Below, one piece after another: positions 35,070 to 43,787 of a stretch of 64,000 nt of DNA (position 1 is its first letter; the number at the start of each line of letters is the position of its first letter). The notes under the pieces are model-generated. The model was not told where the DNA came from and ran no database searches. It was given only the letters and a program-made list of their open reading frames with translations. The position numbers were made by a program, and so were the translations under genes. The stretch is from CALCKU01 sp964607445 (GTDB lineage: Bacteria; Pseudomonadota; Alphaproteobacteria; Caulobacterales; Maricaulaceae), in assembly GCA_964607445.1 (NCBI GenBank), contig CAZSKN010000001.1:1-64000 (forward strand). The letters run 5' to 3'.

Positions 35070-37238
35070 TCACTGCGCATATATATCATTTATAGCGTCT
35101 TCTAACACGCTTTGTGTCAAAACTTGAGGTAAAATTACGGCATTCACGGAATTTTGAAATGCGGCCTCTCCAGTCTTTTGCGGAGGAAACAGAAGATATA
35201 ACGGCACGCCCGAACGTCCATATTTGGCGAGTTCCCGGGCAATAATATCATTTTTATTTGTCCAATCGGCAATCAAAACGGCTGTATTGGTTTTTTGAAA
35301 CAGGGCCTTGGCCTCGGGCCGGTCAAGTACCAGTTTTTCATTGACTTTACATGTCACACACCACGCCGCGGTGAAATCGACAAACACGGCCTGTCCCTGC
35401 GCACGCAAGGTCTCTACGTTTTCGGAAGACCAAATTTGGGGTCCCTGAACGGCAACAGCTTGCACTTGAGGCGGTTTTAAACTCAAAGGCAAAATCAGTG
35501 TCACGATCAAAGCCAGGCTGGCTAACGCCTTGGCGATAGCGCCGTGACGTTTAAACAACCAAATCGCCAATGCCAGTAACAACATAGCTGATAAAACGGC
35601 CAAGACACCATCGGCCCCACTTTGTAAACTCAGCACCCAGACCAGCCAAATCGCTGCCGCCAACATAGGGAAGGCCAAAATTTCTTTAAACCTAATCATC
35701 CACGGGCCGGGCTTTGGAAGACGGGATAAAATAGCCGGCACATAAGCGATTAACAAAAACGGCAAGGCAAAGCCTATCCCTAAGAACATAAAGACCGTTA
35801 AGGTTACGATTGCAGGCTGCGCCAGCGCAAACCCAATCGCGCCCGCCATAAATGGAGATGTACACGGTGTCGCCACAATAACGGCCAGCGTACCGGTAAA
35901 AAACGCTCCAGGCCCACCTGATTTTTGCGTTAACTCCGTGCCAGTATTTTGCAAAGCTGTTCCGAACTCAAACACACCCAAGAGATTTAGACCAATCGCG
36001 AACAATAAAACGGCCAGTAAAGCGACGACTTTTGGAGATTGAAGTTGAAAGCCCCAGCCGATCTCGGACCCTGCAGCCTTTAAGCTCAAGAGCAAGACCG
36101 TCAAAGCCAGAAAAGTGACCATAACACCCGCTGCATAGATCCAGGCTTCACGCCGAATATGTCTACGGTCTTCATGCGCAGAGCGCGCAATAGAGAGCGC
36201 TTTAATCGAAATGACAGGAAAAACACAGGGCATGAGATTGAGAATGATACCGCCTAGAAACGCGCCGATTATGGCAGAAAAAATTGTTACGTTTCCAAGG
36301 GCTCTCTTCACAGTCGATGCTGGCTTTATGCCATTTGCAGCACCCGGAGCCAGCACTGCAGGCAGACCCGTCTTTACCGCCTCGCCAAGGATTGCATTCA
36401 CATATTGTCCTGTCGGTGTGCCATCGTGTTCAAATCGTAAAACGCCTTCAAGACTAGAGGGCGGCGTCTCTTCCCAAAGATAGTCCGGTATAGTTGTTAG
36501 GCGAAGGCCCTGTTTGCCATTATCGAGTTCCCCGACCTCAACGATCTGCGGTTCTGAATGTGCCACCAGCCCCTGCTTATAAGGGAAAAAATAGGCGTTA
36601 GATATATCGGCTGTTTCATCAATATCTGTAAATGTCAGACTCAAAGTCTCGGATATCTGACTGACCGCTGCTGTAATATTGCCCTTTTGAGGCGTATCGT
36701 CCTTGGCAATATTTATTACAGGTGACCAGCGATTATCCCGCACAGACGGGCCTACAGGGAGGCTAAGTGACAATTTGCCCTGTTCAGGAATACAGACATC
36801 CTTGCACACCAGATAATACACATCTGCATCAATCGTCAGCTTATCGCCCGTCTGGACGGTTTTTGATATTTTAAAGTCTTGAGGAAATAGAGGCGCGCCC
36901 TCAAATCCGTAATTAATAATCGGCCCTGTCGCGATCGTTTCGGGCAAAGGCCAATATATATCTCCAAGTGACGTAATGCTTGAGGGTAATTGCCACTCGA
37001 TCTGCACAGCTTCCCCGCTATCACCGGGGTTACGCCAATATGTATGCCAATGCGGATCCAGTATAGTTCGTAACGCTATTGAAATAGTATCACCCGGTGC
37101 CACGCTATCATGTGTACTGACCAATGACGCGACAACTTTACCTGTATCAACAGGCGCACTTTCTAAGGCGAAAACCTGATTGATATAGCTGCTCGATAAA
37201 AGACCCCATAAAAATATAATCTTAAAAAACGATGGCAT
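35070..37238 (-). CDS. dsbD: Thiol:disulfide interchange protein DsbD-like (ScsB/DsbD)
   Basis: 722 aa from the ATG at 37238, which has AGGAGATCAT directly upstream; the open frame reaches 37262. Signal peptide, then an N-terminal periplasmic DsbD-alpha-type domain (DPHWHTYWRNPGDSGEAVQI and CKDVCIPEQGKLSLSLPVG). The eight-span membrane domain contains Cys in LNLMPCVFPVISIKA and IVATPCTSPFMAGAIGFAL. A C-terminal thioredoxin domain has FTAAWCVTCKVNEKLV (CxxC). It moves electrons from cytoplasmic thioredoxin to periplasmic partners. The neighbouring redoxin is a possible partner. Confidence 0.9.
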   Translation of the reverse strand: MPSFFKIIFLWGLLSSSYINQVFALESAPVDTGKVVASLVSTHDSVAPGDTISIALRTILDPHWHTYWRNPGDSGEAVQIEWQLPSSITSLGDIYWPLPETIATGPIINYGFEGAPLFPQDFKISKTVQTGDKLTIDADVYYLVCKDVCIPEQGKLSLSLPVGPSVRDNRWSPVINIAKDDTPQKGNITAAVSQISETLSLTFTDIDETADISNAYFFPYKQGLVAHSEPQIVEVGELDNGKQGLRLTTIPDYLWEETPPSSLEGVLRFEHDGTPTGQYVNAILGEAVKTGLPAVLAPGAANGIKPASTVKRALGNVTIFSAIIGAFLGGIILNLMPCVFPVISIKALSIARSAHEDRRHIRREAWIYAAGVMVTFLALTVLLLSLKAAGSEIGWGFQLQSPKVVALLAVLLFAIGLNLLGVFEFGTALQNTGTELTQKSGGPGAFFTGTLAVIVATPCTSPFMAGAIGFALAQPAIVTLTVFMFLGIGFALPFLLIAYVPAILSRLPKPGPWMIRFKEILAFPMLAAAIWLVWVLSLQSGADGVLAVLSAMLLLALAIWLFKRHGAIAKALASLALIVTLILPLSLKPPQVQAVAVQGPQIWSSENVETLRAQGQAVFVDFTAAWCVTCKVNEKLVLDRPEAKALFQKTNTAVLIADWTNKNDIIARELAKYGRSGVPLYLLFPPQKTGEAAFQNSVNAVILPQVLTQSVLEDAINDIYAQ

Positions 37239-37327
37239 ATGATCTCCTGGCCGCCCTATCATACAGATGCGTAGACCTTTTTCTATAGGCTACGCCCACT
37301 ATACCCCCAAGCTCACAATAATTTGAC

Positions 37328-37359
37328 AAAAAACCCGGCACCTCTTTCTGAGGGCCGGG
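37328..37359 (-). terminator. Intrinsic terminator after the SapC gene
   Basis: On the minus strand CCCGGC, CCTC, loop, GAGG and GCCGGG form a stem with a small bulge, followed by TTTTTT. It starts about 30 bases after the SapC stop. Confidence 0.75.
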
Positions 37360-37390
37360 CCATAAATCTTTATGATTATTACAATCCTCT

Positions 37391-38176
37391 TTAACTGACT
37401 TGTTCTTTGGCCGTCCGTCGTAAGGTCATATTTACAAGACGTTGCCAATTCCCCAGTGATATCATGTGCGAATGCGCCACTGAAAGATATCCATTGTCAA
37501 CAAATTCCTTGACCGTTTTAGCATCAAGCTTTGCGAGGCGCTCATTTGTCACGGCAAAATAATCAGCGATTTTTTGACGTTCCGCAGGAGAGCCATCCGC
37601 ATTATTGCCTTGGAAAAACATCTCTTTGGACTCAAATAAATCCAATTCTATAAACCGTTTAATCATAACCTCGGTTGTTTGGCGCTCACGCTCGAAATCT
37701 TGTAGAAACTGAAACGCCTCTTTGGTGAAAGCACTCGTGTCATCACCGTCAAAAAACATTTGCTGTGGCTTTTTATCGGTTACACATTCCGCGGCCTCGT
37801 CAACACACACAACAAACCGGTCATTAACCTTATCGCCTGCCAGTACAAATGGATAACGCCGCGCAAATGACGGCATATAGAAATCGCCTTCGTACATACC
37901 ATCATTCACAAAAAGATTTTCGCCTTCGCGAATACCCATAACTGCAAGCGGAGTCCGCTCCTCGCCGGCAAAAATAACCGGGAAAGATGTCGCCGCCGCG
38001 CCAAATTCAGGCGCTGTAATCGGCATGAAGTGGTTTTTCTCCATAAAGACAAAGGGTTTATCTAATTGCTTAACTCCGTATTTTCCGTGCTTTTCACGAG
38101 AAAGCGGCTGTGGGTTTTCGTAGAACATAACATTTCCGGTTACGGAAACATCTTCAGTTTTAGGAGCTTTTGCCAT
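37391..38176 (-). CDS. SapC family protein
   Basis: 261 aa, soluble, no signal peptide. It follows the SapC (PF07277) pattern: MFYENPQPLSREKHGKYGVK, NHFMPITAPEFGAAATSFPVIF, NLFVNDGMYEGDFYMPSFARRYPF and QTTEVMIKRFIELDLFESKE. The family was named from a Campylobacter S-layer secretion locus, but most members are uncharacterised and there is no S-layer gene here. It is common in Caulobacter-like and Hyphomonas-like bacteria. GAGGATAAT precedes the ATG. The terminator at 37328-37359 follows. Confidence 0.85.
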   Translation of the reverse strand: MAKAPKTEDVSVTGNVMFYENPQPLSREKHGKYGVKQLDKPFVFMEKNHFMPITAPEFGAAATSFPVIFAGEERTPLAVMGIREGENLFVNDGMYEGDFYMPSFARRYPFVLAGDKVNDRFVVCVDEAAECVTDKKPQQMFFDGDDTSAFTKEAFQFLQDFERERQTTEVMIKRFIELDLFESKEMFFQGNNADGSPAERQKIADYFAVTNERLAKLDAKTVKEFVDNGYLSVAHSHMISLGNWQRLVNMTLRRTAKEQVS

Positions 38177-38343
38177 ATTATCCTCATCCCGGCCCTATGC
38201 CGTACTTAAAAAATTATTTGCAGCCTCCTAAACAATTCTACGACTCTATTCAATGTTTGATTTTTGCAAAATGTCGTGACAGCACATCGCAATAGGTGAC
38301 AAAATCAATCGATATGCTAAATACGCCGCTAACGAGGTGTTTT

Positions 38344-38781
38344 ATGACTGATACAAACCCGGTTGATGTGAGCCAGCGACTAGAATTCGCGCGCAAAGTC
38401 TCTGAGCAAAAAGGTGAGCGTTTTACACCCTTGCGGGCCCATATCTTTGAATTGGTTTGCCAACAAAACGGCGCCATAAAAGCCTATGATTTATTAGATC
38501 AGTTAAAACCAGAACACGGCTCGCCCAAACCGCCGACTATCTACCGGGCCTTAGATTTCCTCTCACGTTTGGGTCTGGTTCACAGGGTCGAAGCCTTGAA
38601 CGCCTTTATCGCCTGTGATCATAACCACGAAGGTCATTTGGCTGAATTTTTTATCTGTGAAACCTGTAGCTCTATTGAAGAACGTCACGCTCACGACCAC
38701 ACAGATTGCCGCCCACAAGGGTTTAAAATTACCCGTAGCGTGGTCGAACATTATGGCCAGTGCGGCAAGTGCGACGCCTAA
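38344..38781 (+). CDS. zur: Fur family regulator, Zur-like
   Basis: 145 aa from the ATG at 38344, preceded by GAGGTG; the open frame reaches 38296. The winged-helix domain covers residues 12-85 (RFTPLRAHIFELVCQQNGAIKAYDLLDQL ... PPTIYRALDFLSRLGLVHRVE). The metal-binding dimerisation part has CDHNHEGH, FFICETCSS and QCGKCDA, that is, two CxxC pairs for a structural zinc plus His-rich regulatory ligands; this layout is nearer to Zur than to Fur. No zinc transporter is adjacent, and no clear Zur box was found in the intergenic region to SapC. Confidence 0.8.
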   Translation: MTDTNPVDVSQRLEFARKVSEQKGERFTPLRAHIFELVCQQNGAIKAYDLLDQLKPEHGSPKPPTIYRALDFLSRLGLVHRVEALNAFIACDHNHEGHLAEFFICETCSSIEERHAHDHTDCRPQGFKITRSVVEHYGQCGKCDA

Positions 38782-38795
38782 CGGCGATTGAATGC

Positions 38796-39719
38796 ATGGA
38801 AAGCGGGTTAAAAACATGGGTCGGGGAATGTTCGGCATGGGAGTGTGATGATCTGGGGCATTTAAACATGCGCCATTACATGACAAAAACCTATCAGGCC
38901 CGTCAAATGATGATTATCCATCTCGGCTTGGGGCACGTCTTTAAGGCTAAAAGCGATAGCACGGTCTGGATTCGGGATTATCATATTAAATATCACGGCG
39001 AAGCCCGTCCCGGAAATTCACTCTTCATTGAAACGGGGGTATTATCATTTACAGAAGATACGCTCACCCTTTGTCATATGATGTATCACGTCGATAGACG
39101 CATCGCGGCCAGCATTGTGGAAACCATCGAACATATTTCGCAACATACCCGGCAAACATTCAAATGGCCGTCCAGGGTCTATAATGCGCTCGCAAACTAC
39201 CAAGTCGAAATTCCGACTCCGGCCAAGCCTCGTGGATTTTCCCCAGATTTAAATTCGGTCGCGCCGACTGAAGCCGATTTGAAACGCTGGCATGCAAACC
39301 CGATTGGTGTCGGTGTTTTTCAACCCGGAGAGATTGGCCATCATGGGCATGTAACAGCGCAAGCCTTTTTGGGGCGCACAACAGAGACCATTGCGCATTT
39401 TAAGGATGGGTATCCAGAACTTCATGACGTAAAGGCGCGCGAAGCCGGTTTAAGCGGCGCTATGTTAGAAGCCCGTGCCTTTATACATGCCCGCCCACAA
39501 GCCGGTGACGGATATAGATTTTATTCAGGCATACAGAGTGGTAATCGCTATACTCGAAATTTAGTACATCACATGGTCGATGCACAAACGGGTTCCTGCC
39601 TATTCTCCATGCTCGGGGTAGGCTGTATATTTGACCTAAACAGTCGAAGACTTGTCAAAGCCACAGAGGCGCAAGTCGCGACATTAGAGACGCTGGCCCT
39701 AAAAGACCTCAAACTTTAG
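38796..39719 (+). CDS. Double hotdog acyl-CoA thioesterase-like protein
   Basis: 307 aa from the ATG at 38796; a GTG at 38760 is possible but overlaps zur. Two 4HBT-like hotdog units are seen: the first with WECDDLGHLNMRHYMTKTYQAR (Asp/His/Asn catalytic area, about residues 15-36) and IRDYHIKYHGEARPGNSLFIETG, the second with VFQPGEIGHHGHVTAQAFLGRT and GYRFYSGIQSGNRYTRNLVHHMVD. It should cleave an acyl-CoA; context with the acyl-CoA catabolic operon supports that. Its stop overlaps the convergent hydrolase gene by 11 bases. Confidence 0.75.
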   Translation: MESGLKTWVGECSAWECDDLGHLNMRHYMTKTYQARQMMIIHLGLGHVFKAKSDSTVWIRDYHIKYHGEARPGNSLFIETGVLSFTEDTLTLCHMMYHVDRRIAASIVETIEHISQHTRQTFKWPSRVYNALANYQVEIPTPAKPRGFSPDLNSVAPTEADLKRWHANPIGVGVFQPGEIGHHGHVTAQAFLGRTTETIAHFKDGYPELHDVKAREAGLSGAMLEARAFIHARPQAGDGYRFYSGIQSGNRYTRNLVHHMVDAQTGSCLFSMLGVGCIFDLNSRRLVKATEAQVATLETLALKDLKL

Positions 39720-40623
39720 GCTGCGCATTCTGTAAAACATTCGCAAGATATTCTTGCGACTGTTCAGAATGATGAAACGGAAAAAGATGGGCAAAATCTT
39801 TGCGGTACTCCAGCTGTCCGCCGTTTAATCTGCGTCGAAAAAGCGCGCGCAATAACGGTGTGCTGACCGGCTCGATAGCAGCACTTATGATATGTGTATT
39901 CTGAGGTAGATCTTTAACACCGGAAAAAAAATTATGGTGTTGCGCTATAAATATAGCCTGTTCCCAAAGCGGGTGACAGGCAAGTTGCACGCCGTCAGCA
40001 TGGGACTTTAACCCGCCTGCGAGATAGTCTTTGAGCGCGGCCTGAGAGAAGCCCTTAAACGCGCCGCGGTCTGTATACCGGCTCAAGGCGTGCTCTAAAT
40101 TCTCAAAAACATATTTGCGCCGTCCGGCAGCGCGCACGATAGGAATATTTGCCTTCATCCATTCGCGCGAACGTGGAAATTGTGATGCCCAACGCAATAG
40201 ACCCGGCACCATAACCGGGTCGAAACCGACATAACCTTTAACTTTTTCTTTGATATGGGGCATGGCCAAAATACCCGTAACGGCCCCGTAACTATGACCG
40301 GCTAAAACGACAGGCGCCTCTATATAACGCTCAAAAAATGTCGTTATATCATCTTTGAAAATGTGCCAGTTTTGTAAATCATCAGGGTTTGCGGGCAGTT
40401 CGCTCATGCCGTGACCGCGCTGATCAAGCGCAATAGAATGCACGTCCAGAGGCTCTAGAATAGAGCGGTAAGCATAGCCGTTAAACCCGTTTGCATGCAG
40501 CATGACAAGTTGCGGGGGTGTATGGTTTGGGCCAAAATGTACAGCCGATATCCGCCCATCCGGCAGATCATAAAACCGGCGTTGCGGCTTAAGAGCGCAA
40601 GGCGTTACGGGTTTGGGCATCAT
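39709..40623 (-). CDS. Alpha/beta hydrolase
   Basis: 304 aa. LHANGFNGYAYRSILEPLDVHSIALDQRGHGMSELP is the oxyanion-hole and strand-5 region. The nucleophile elbow is VVLAGHSYGAVTGILAM (Ser in GHSYG, about residue 112). The catalytic His is probably in KDFAHLFPFHHSEQ near the C-terminus. Last gene of the acyl-CoA catabolic operon, overlapping the preceding hydratase by 4 bases, so probably an esterase or thioesterase on the same pathway. Start may be at 40623 or the next ATG at 40620. Confidence 0.8.
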   Translation of the reverse strand: MMPKPVTPCALKPQRRFYDLPDGRISAVHFGPNHTPPQLVMLHANGFNGYAYRSILEPLDVHSIALDQRGHGMSELPANPDDLQNWHIFKDDITTFFERYIEAPVVLAGHSYGAVTGILAMPHIKEKVKGYVGFDPVMVPGLLRWASQFPRSREWMKANIPIVRAAGRRKYVFENLEHALSRYTDRGAFKGFSQAALKDYLAGGLKSHADGVQLACHPLWEQAIFIAQHHNFFSGVKDLPQNTHIISAAIEPVSTPLLRALFRRRLNGGQLEYRKDFAHLFPFHHSEQSQEYLANVLQNAQPKV

Positions 40624-41405
40624 CTATCAAATTGAGGCGGTCGTTTTTCGACAAAAGCTTTAATCCCTTCCTGACCGTCGGGGGAGGCCGCACAGGCACT
40701 GATCATACGACCCTCTATTTCCATTTGTGTTTCAAGTGTATTTGAAAAACTACTCAGCAATAGTTTCTTGATAGCCGCGTTGGAAGCGCGCGCCCCTTGT
40801 ACCAAGAGTTTGGCTATAGACCACGCACGCGCGAGGACGTCGTCGGGTTCTGATATATAGTTGATTAATCCCCAGTCTAGGGCGTCCTCACTGCTAAGTA
40901 CCCGGTTGGTAAACATCAGATCTTGCGTACGGCGCAACCCAATCAGACGGGGTAGAAAATATGAAGAACTCCCATCAGGGCTTAACCCGGCTTTGGTATA
41001 GGCCATAGTAAACTTGGCTGTCGGGCTTGCTACAACAAGATCACCAGAGACGGCCAAGCTAAAGCCTGCACCTGCTGCCGTGCCATTGACAGCCATGATG
41101 ACGGGTTGATCCATACGCGAAAATGTTGAAATAGCGGCATGTAAATCATCCGCCAGATTTTTTATATGCTGGCCGGCTTTCGGGCCCTGTTGTGACATCT
41201 CTTTAATATCGCCGCCCGCGCAAAAAAACGTGCCAGCGCCGGTCAGAATAACAACCCGAATATCTTCGGCGCTCTCGCATATACGGGCGACCGCCTTTAA
41301 CTCAGCGGCCATAGCGGCATTTAGCCCATTGGCAAAATCAGGCCTATTTAATGTTATCGTCGCAATCTGGCCGTCTGTCTCGAATTTTAAAGTCGTATAG
41401 GTCAT
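40620..41405 (-). CDS. Enoyl-CoA hydratase/isomerase (crotonase), PaaG-like active site
   Basis: 261 aa. Crotonase motifs: TGAGTFFCAGGDIKEM (first oxyanion segment) and MAVNGTAAGAGFSLAVSGDLVV (second oxyanion segment). At the active-site helix it has LSPDGSSSYFLPRLIG, where the Asp replaces the second Glu of a classical hydratase, as in PaaG and delta3,delta2-enoyl-CoA isomerases. It is therefore more likely an isomerase than a hydratase. It overlaps the following hydrolase gene by 4 bases and follows the other crotonase gene by 2 bases. Confidence 0.85.
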   Translation of the reverse strand: MTYTTLKFETDGQIATITLNRPDFANGLNAAMAAELKAVARICESAEDIRVVILTGAGTFFCAGGDIKEMSQQGPKAGQHIKNLADDLHAAISTFSRMDQPVIMAVNGTAAGAGFSLAVSGDLVVASPTAKFTMAYTKAGLSPDGSSSYFLPRLIGLRRTQDLMFTNRVLSSEDALDWGLINYISEPDDVLARAWSIAKLLVQGARASNAAIKKLLLSSFSNTLETQMEIEGRMISACAASPDGQEGIKAFVEKRPPQFDR

Positions 41406-41407
41406 CC

Positions 41408-42109
41408 CTATATTGCATGTACTTTTTTAGGATCAAGGTCGTCTTCTATCGCTTGATCCAGAATTTTAAAGATAGCTTTACGGGCGCGTAGTTTTGTCCC
41501 TTTAAAGGCGGTCTCGTTTAATTGCCCAAACATTTGCGCAGCCCCTGCAATCGTCATATCCCATTGATCTTCTGGGACAACCCGATCAAAAAACCCGGCG
41601 CGGACAGCGTCTTTGGGTCCAAAAATTTCCGCATTAATAACGCATCGATTGAAATATTGATTGGTCAGACGGTACCGTCCCAACTCTATACCAAAATTAT
41701 GCATGGTCATGCCGATCAGGGTTTCATTAAGGCCGGTTTTAAACTTGCCCTCTTTAATCATGCGGTAATCACAGGCCAGTGCCAGAAATGCGCCCATAGC
41801 AATTGTGTGACCCGTAGCGGCTAAAATAACAGGGCGTGGATACGCCATGATCCGGCGCGCAAAGCGCGACCCTAAAGAGGTTAAAACCAGCGCGTCTTGT
41901 GGTCCGTTGCCGATTTCCTTAAGATCGAACCCGCCCGAAAACATACCCTCGCGACCAGTTAAAACCACAATCGCATTCTTGGCTTCGGCTTTATCTAGCG
42001 CGGCATTAAGCTCCGCCCAGACAGAGGTGCCTAAAGCATTGGCCTTGCCATCATCCATCGCAATCGTCGCGACGCCGTCTTTGTGTGTATATGTGACTAT
42101 AGTGGACAT
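41408..42109 (-). CDS. Short crotonase-family protein (enoyl-CoA hydratase-like)
   Basis: 233 aa, shorter than the usual 255-265. LTGREGMFSGGFDLKEI and ILAATGHTIAMGAFLALACDYRMI give the two oxyanion segments. The active-site helix region (KTGLNETLIGMTMHNFGIELGRYRL) contains one Glu but not the usual PxxGG. It probably acts on an acyl-CoA, with uncertain reaction (hydratase, isomerase or thioesterase-type). It is the fifth gene of the MerR-headed operon and lies 29 bases after the PaaI-like gene. Confidence 0.8.
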   Translation of the reverse strand: MSTIVTYTHKDGVATIAMDDGKANALGTSVWAELNAALDKAEAKNAIVVLTGREGMFSGGFDLKEIGNGPQDALVLTSLGSRFARRIMAYPRPVILAATGHTIAMGAFLALACDYRMIKEGKFKTGLNETLIGMTMHNFGIELGRYRLTNQYFNRCVINAEIFGPKDAVRAGFFDRVVPEDQWDMTIAGAAQMFGQLNETAFKGTKLRARKAIFKILDQAIEDDLDPKKVHAI

Positions 42110-42138
42110 TTTTTCCTCAAATTTCTTATTTGGTTTAC

Positions 42139-42579
42139 TTAGACCGGCTCAAGGGGAACGAGCATTGTACTCGCAGTGGTTTTAGCGCATAATTTTCCGT
42201 CTGCGCGATAAAGTTTCGCCTCAGAGAAAACAATAGACCGGCCAGCTTTGATGACCTGACCCTCTCCGATTAAAGGTTCGATTTTTACAGGGCGTAAAAA
42301 CTGCGTTGTCATCTCAATAGTGGGGGTGGCAAAAGCGCCTTTCATATGCGTAAAGGCGGCAAAACTAAAACATTCATCCAGCATGGCCGTGAGAAACCCG
42401 CCCTGAACACCGCCACGCGGATTAAGAAACTCCCGACGCGGCATAAAACTTAATTTGACGTAGCCTTTGTCTATATTCCCTTCAACATATGTCGTGCCAA
42501 GATGGCGTGTGGCTTCCGGCAACCATTTATCCGAGAACAAAGTCTTCGGGTCAAAGGCGAGTGGTGGGTTCGAACTCAT
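42139..42579 (-). CDS. PaaI-like hotdog thioesterase
   Basis: 146 aa single hotdog domain. EFLNPRGGVQGGFLTAMLDECFSFAAF contains the PaaI-type G-V-x-G-G turn and the catalytic Asp/Glu of the central helix. TTQFLRPVKIEPLIGEGQVIKAGRSIVFSEAKLY is the second half. It hydrolyses an acyl- or aryl-CoA, releasing free CoA, and fits as a relief enzyme inside the acyl-CoA operon. Confidence 0.85.
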   Translation of the reverse strand: MSSNPPLAFDPKTLFSDKWLPEATRHLGTTYVEGNIDKGYVKLSFMPRREFLNPRGGVQGGFLTAMLDECFSFAAFTHMKGAFATPTIEMTTQFLRPVKIEPLIGEGQVIKAGRSIVFSEAKLYRADGKLCAKTTASTMLVPLEPV

Positions 42580-42606
42580 TAAAGCATTCCCATTAAAAGA
42601 CCCACA

Positions 42607-43764
42607 TCAAAGAGAGCGCGCAATCAATAATTTCATGATCTCATTCGTGCCCCCGTAAATGCGTTGTACGCGACTATCACGGTACATGCGTGCTATCGGA
42701 TATTCGTTCATGAAACCGTAGCCGCCGTGAAGCTGTAAGCAGCGGTCGATGATTTCGCATTCCTTATCCGTCGTCCAATATTTCGCCATTGACGCGGTGA
42801 CGGTATCAAGTTCGCCGCGCAGATGTTTTTCGGCACAATCATAGACAAATGTCTTGGCGATTGTGACCAGAGTTTTACACTCGGCCAGTTCAAATTGCGT
42901 GTTCTGGAAATCCAAGACCCGCTTGCCAAAGGCTTTACGTTCCTTGACATATTCAATTGTTGTTTCCAGAGCCGCTTCCATCTGAGCCACAGACTGCACC
43001 GCAATATTAAGCCGTTCTTGGGGCAGCTCGCTCATAAGCTGGATAAAGCCGTGCCCGGTATCTTCACCAAGCAGAGCATCGGCCGGCACTTTCATATCGT
43101 CAAAAAATAGCTCGGCCGTGTCTTGGGCATCCATGCCGACCTTGTCGAGAATACGGCCACGGCGAAACCCTTCAAGGTCGTCAGTTTCAACGACGAAAAG
43201 CGATTTGGAATACTTTCCTTCGCCGCCTGTATCCGCGACCACAATAATAAGGTTGGCCGTTCCGCCATTGGTAATAAAAGTTTTAGAGCCGTTGATAACC
43301 CAGCCATTACCGTCTTTCTTGGCATTGGTTTTAACACTTTGAAGGTCAGAGCCTGTACCGGGCTCAGACATGGCAATCGCGCCGACAAGCTCTCCCGAGG
43401 CCATTTTCGGCAGCCATTTCTGCTTTTGCTCTTCTGTGCCGTAATGCAGGATATAGGGAGCAACAATCGCATTATGAAGCGAGAGTCCAAAGCCATCAAC
43501 CTTGGCTTTGACAAGCTCTTCCATAATGATCATTTCGTGGCGGTAATCGCCGCCGCCGCCGCCATATTCTTCGGGGATGGCGCAATTTAGCAGGCCCATC
43601 TCTCCGGCCATATTCCAATATTTGCGGTCTACGACTTTATTCTTGCGAAAGCTCTCTGAATGCGGGGCCATTTCACGGTCATAAAAGCCGTAAACAGCTT
43701 CGCGGAAAATATTGATATCTTCTTCATCATACCAGTCGGGGTTTTTAAAATCTATAGCGGCCAT
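42607..43764 (-). CDS. Acyl-CoA dehydrogenase (short/medium-chain type)
   Basis: 385 aa. Typical order: helical N-terminus (YGFYDREMAPHSESFRKNKVVDRKYW), FAD-binding beta domain (GAIAMSEPGTGSDLQSVKTNAKKDGNGWVINGSKTFITNG) and C-terminal helices with RVQRIYGGTNEIMKLLI at the catalytic end. The catalytic Glu is expected in QRIYGGTNEIMK or one helix earlier. Oxidises acyl-CoA to enoyl-CoA and passes electrons to ETF. A run of Gly (YGGGGGDY, about 68-72) is a small oddity. Second of two dehydrogenases in the operon. Confidence 0.92.
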   Translation of the reverse strand: MAAIDFKNPDWYDEEDINIFREAVYGFYDREMAPHSESFRKNKVVDRKYWNMAGEMGLLNCAIPEEYGGGGGDYRHEMIIMEELVKAKVDGFGLSLHNAIVAPYILHYGTEEQKQKWLPKMASGELVGAIAMSEPGTGSDLQSVKTNAKKDGNGWVINGSKTFITNGGTANLIIVVADTGGEGKYSKSLFVVETDDLEGFRRGRILDKVGMDAQDTAELFFDDMKVPADALLGEDTGHGFIQLMSELPQERLNIAVQSVAQMEAALETTIEYVKERKAFGKRVLDFQNTQFELAECKTLVTIAKTFVYDCAEKHLRGELDTVTASMAKYWTTDKECEIIDRCLQLHGGYGFMNEYPIARMYRDSRVQRIYGGTNEIMKLLIARSL

Positions 43765-43787
43765 TATAATCTCCTCAAATAAACGAT

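Noticed and set aside
38177..38343. Zur box between the SapC and Zur genes
   Set aside because: No convincing AT-rich inverted repeat of the known Zur type was found.
43545..43565. GCC triplet run in the acyl-CoA dehydrogenase gene
   Set aside because: It codes for a short poly-Gly loop on the minus strand; ordinary low complexity.
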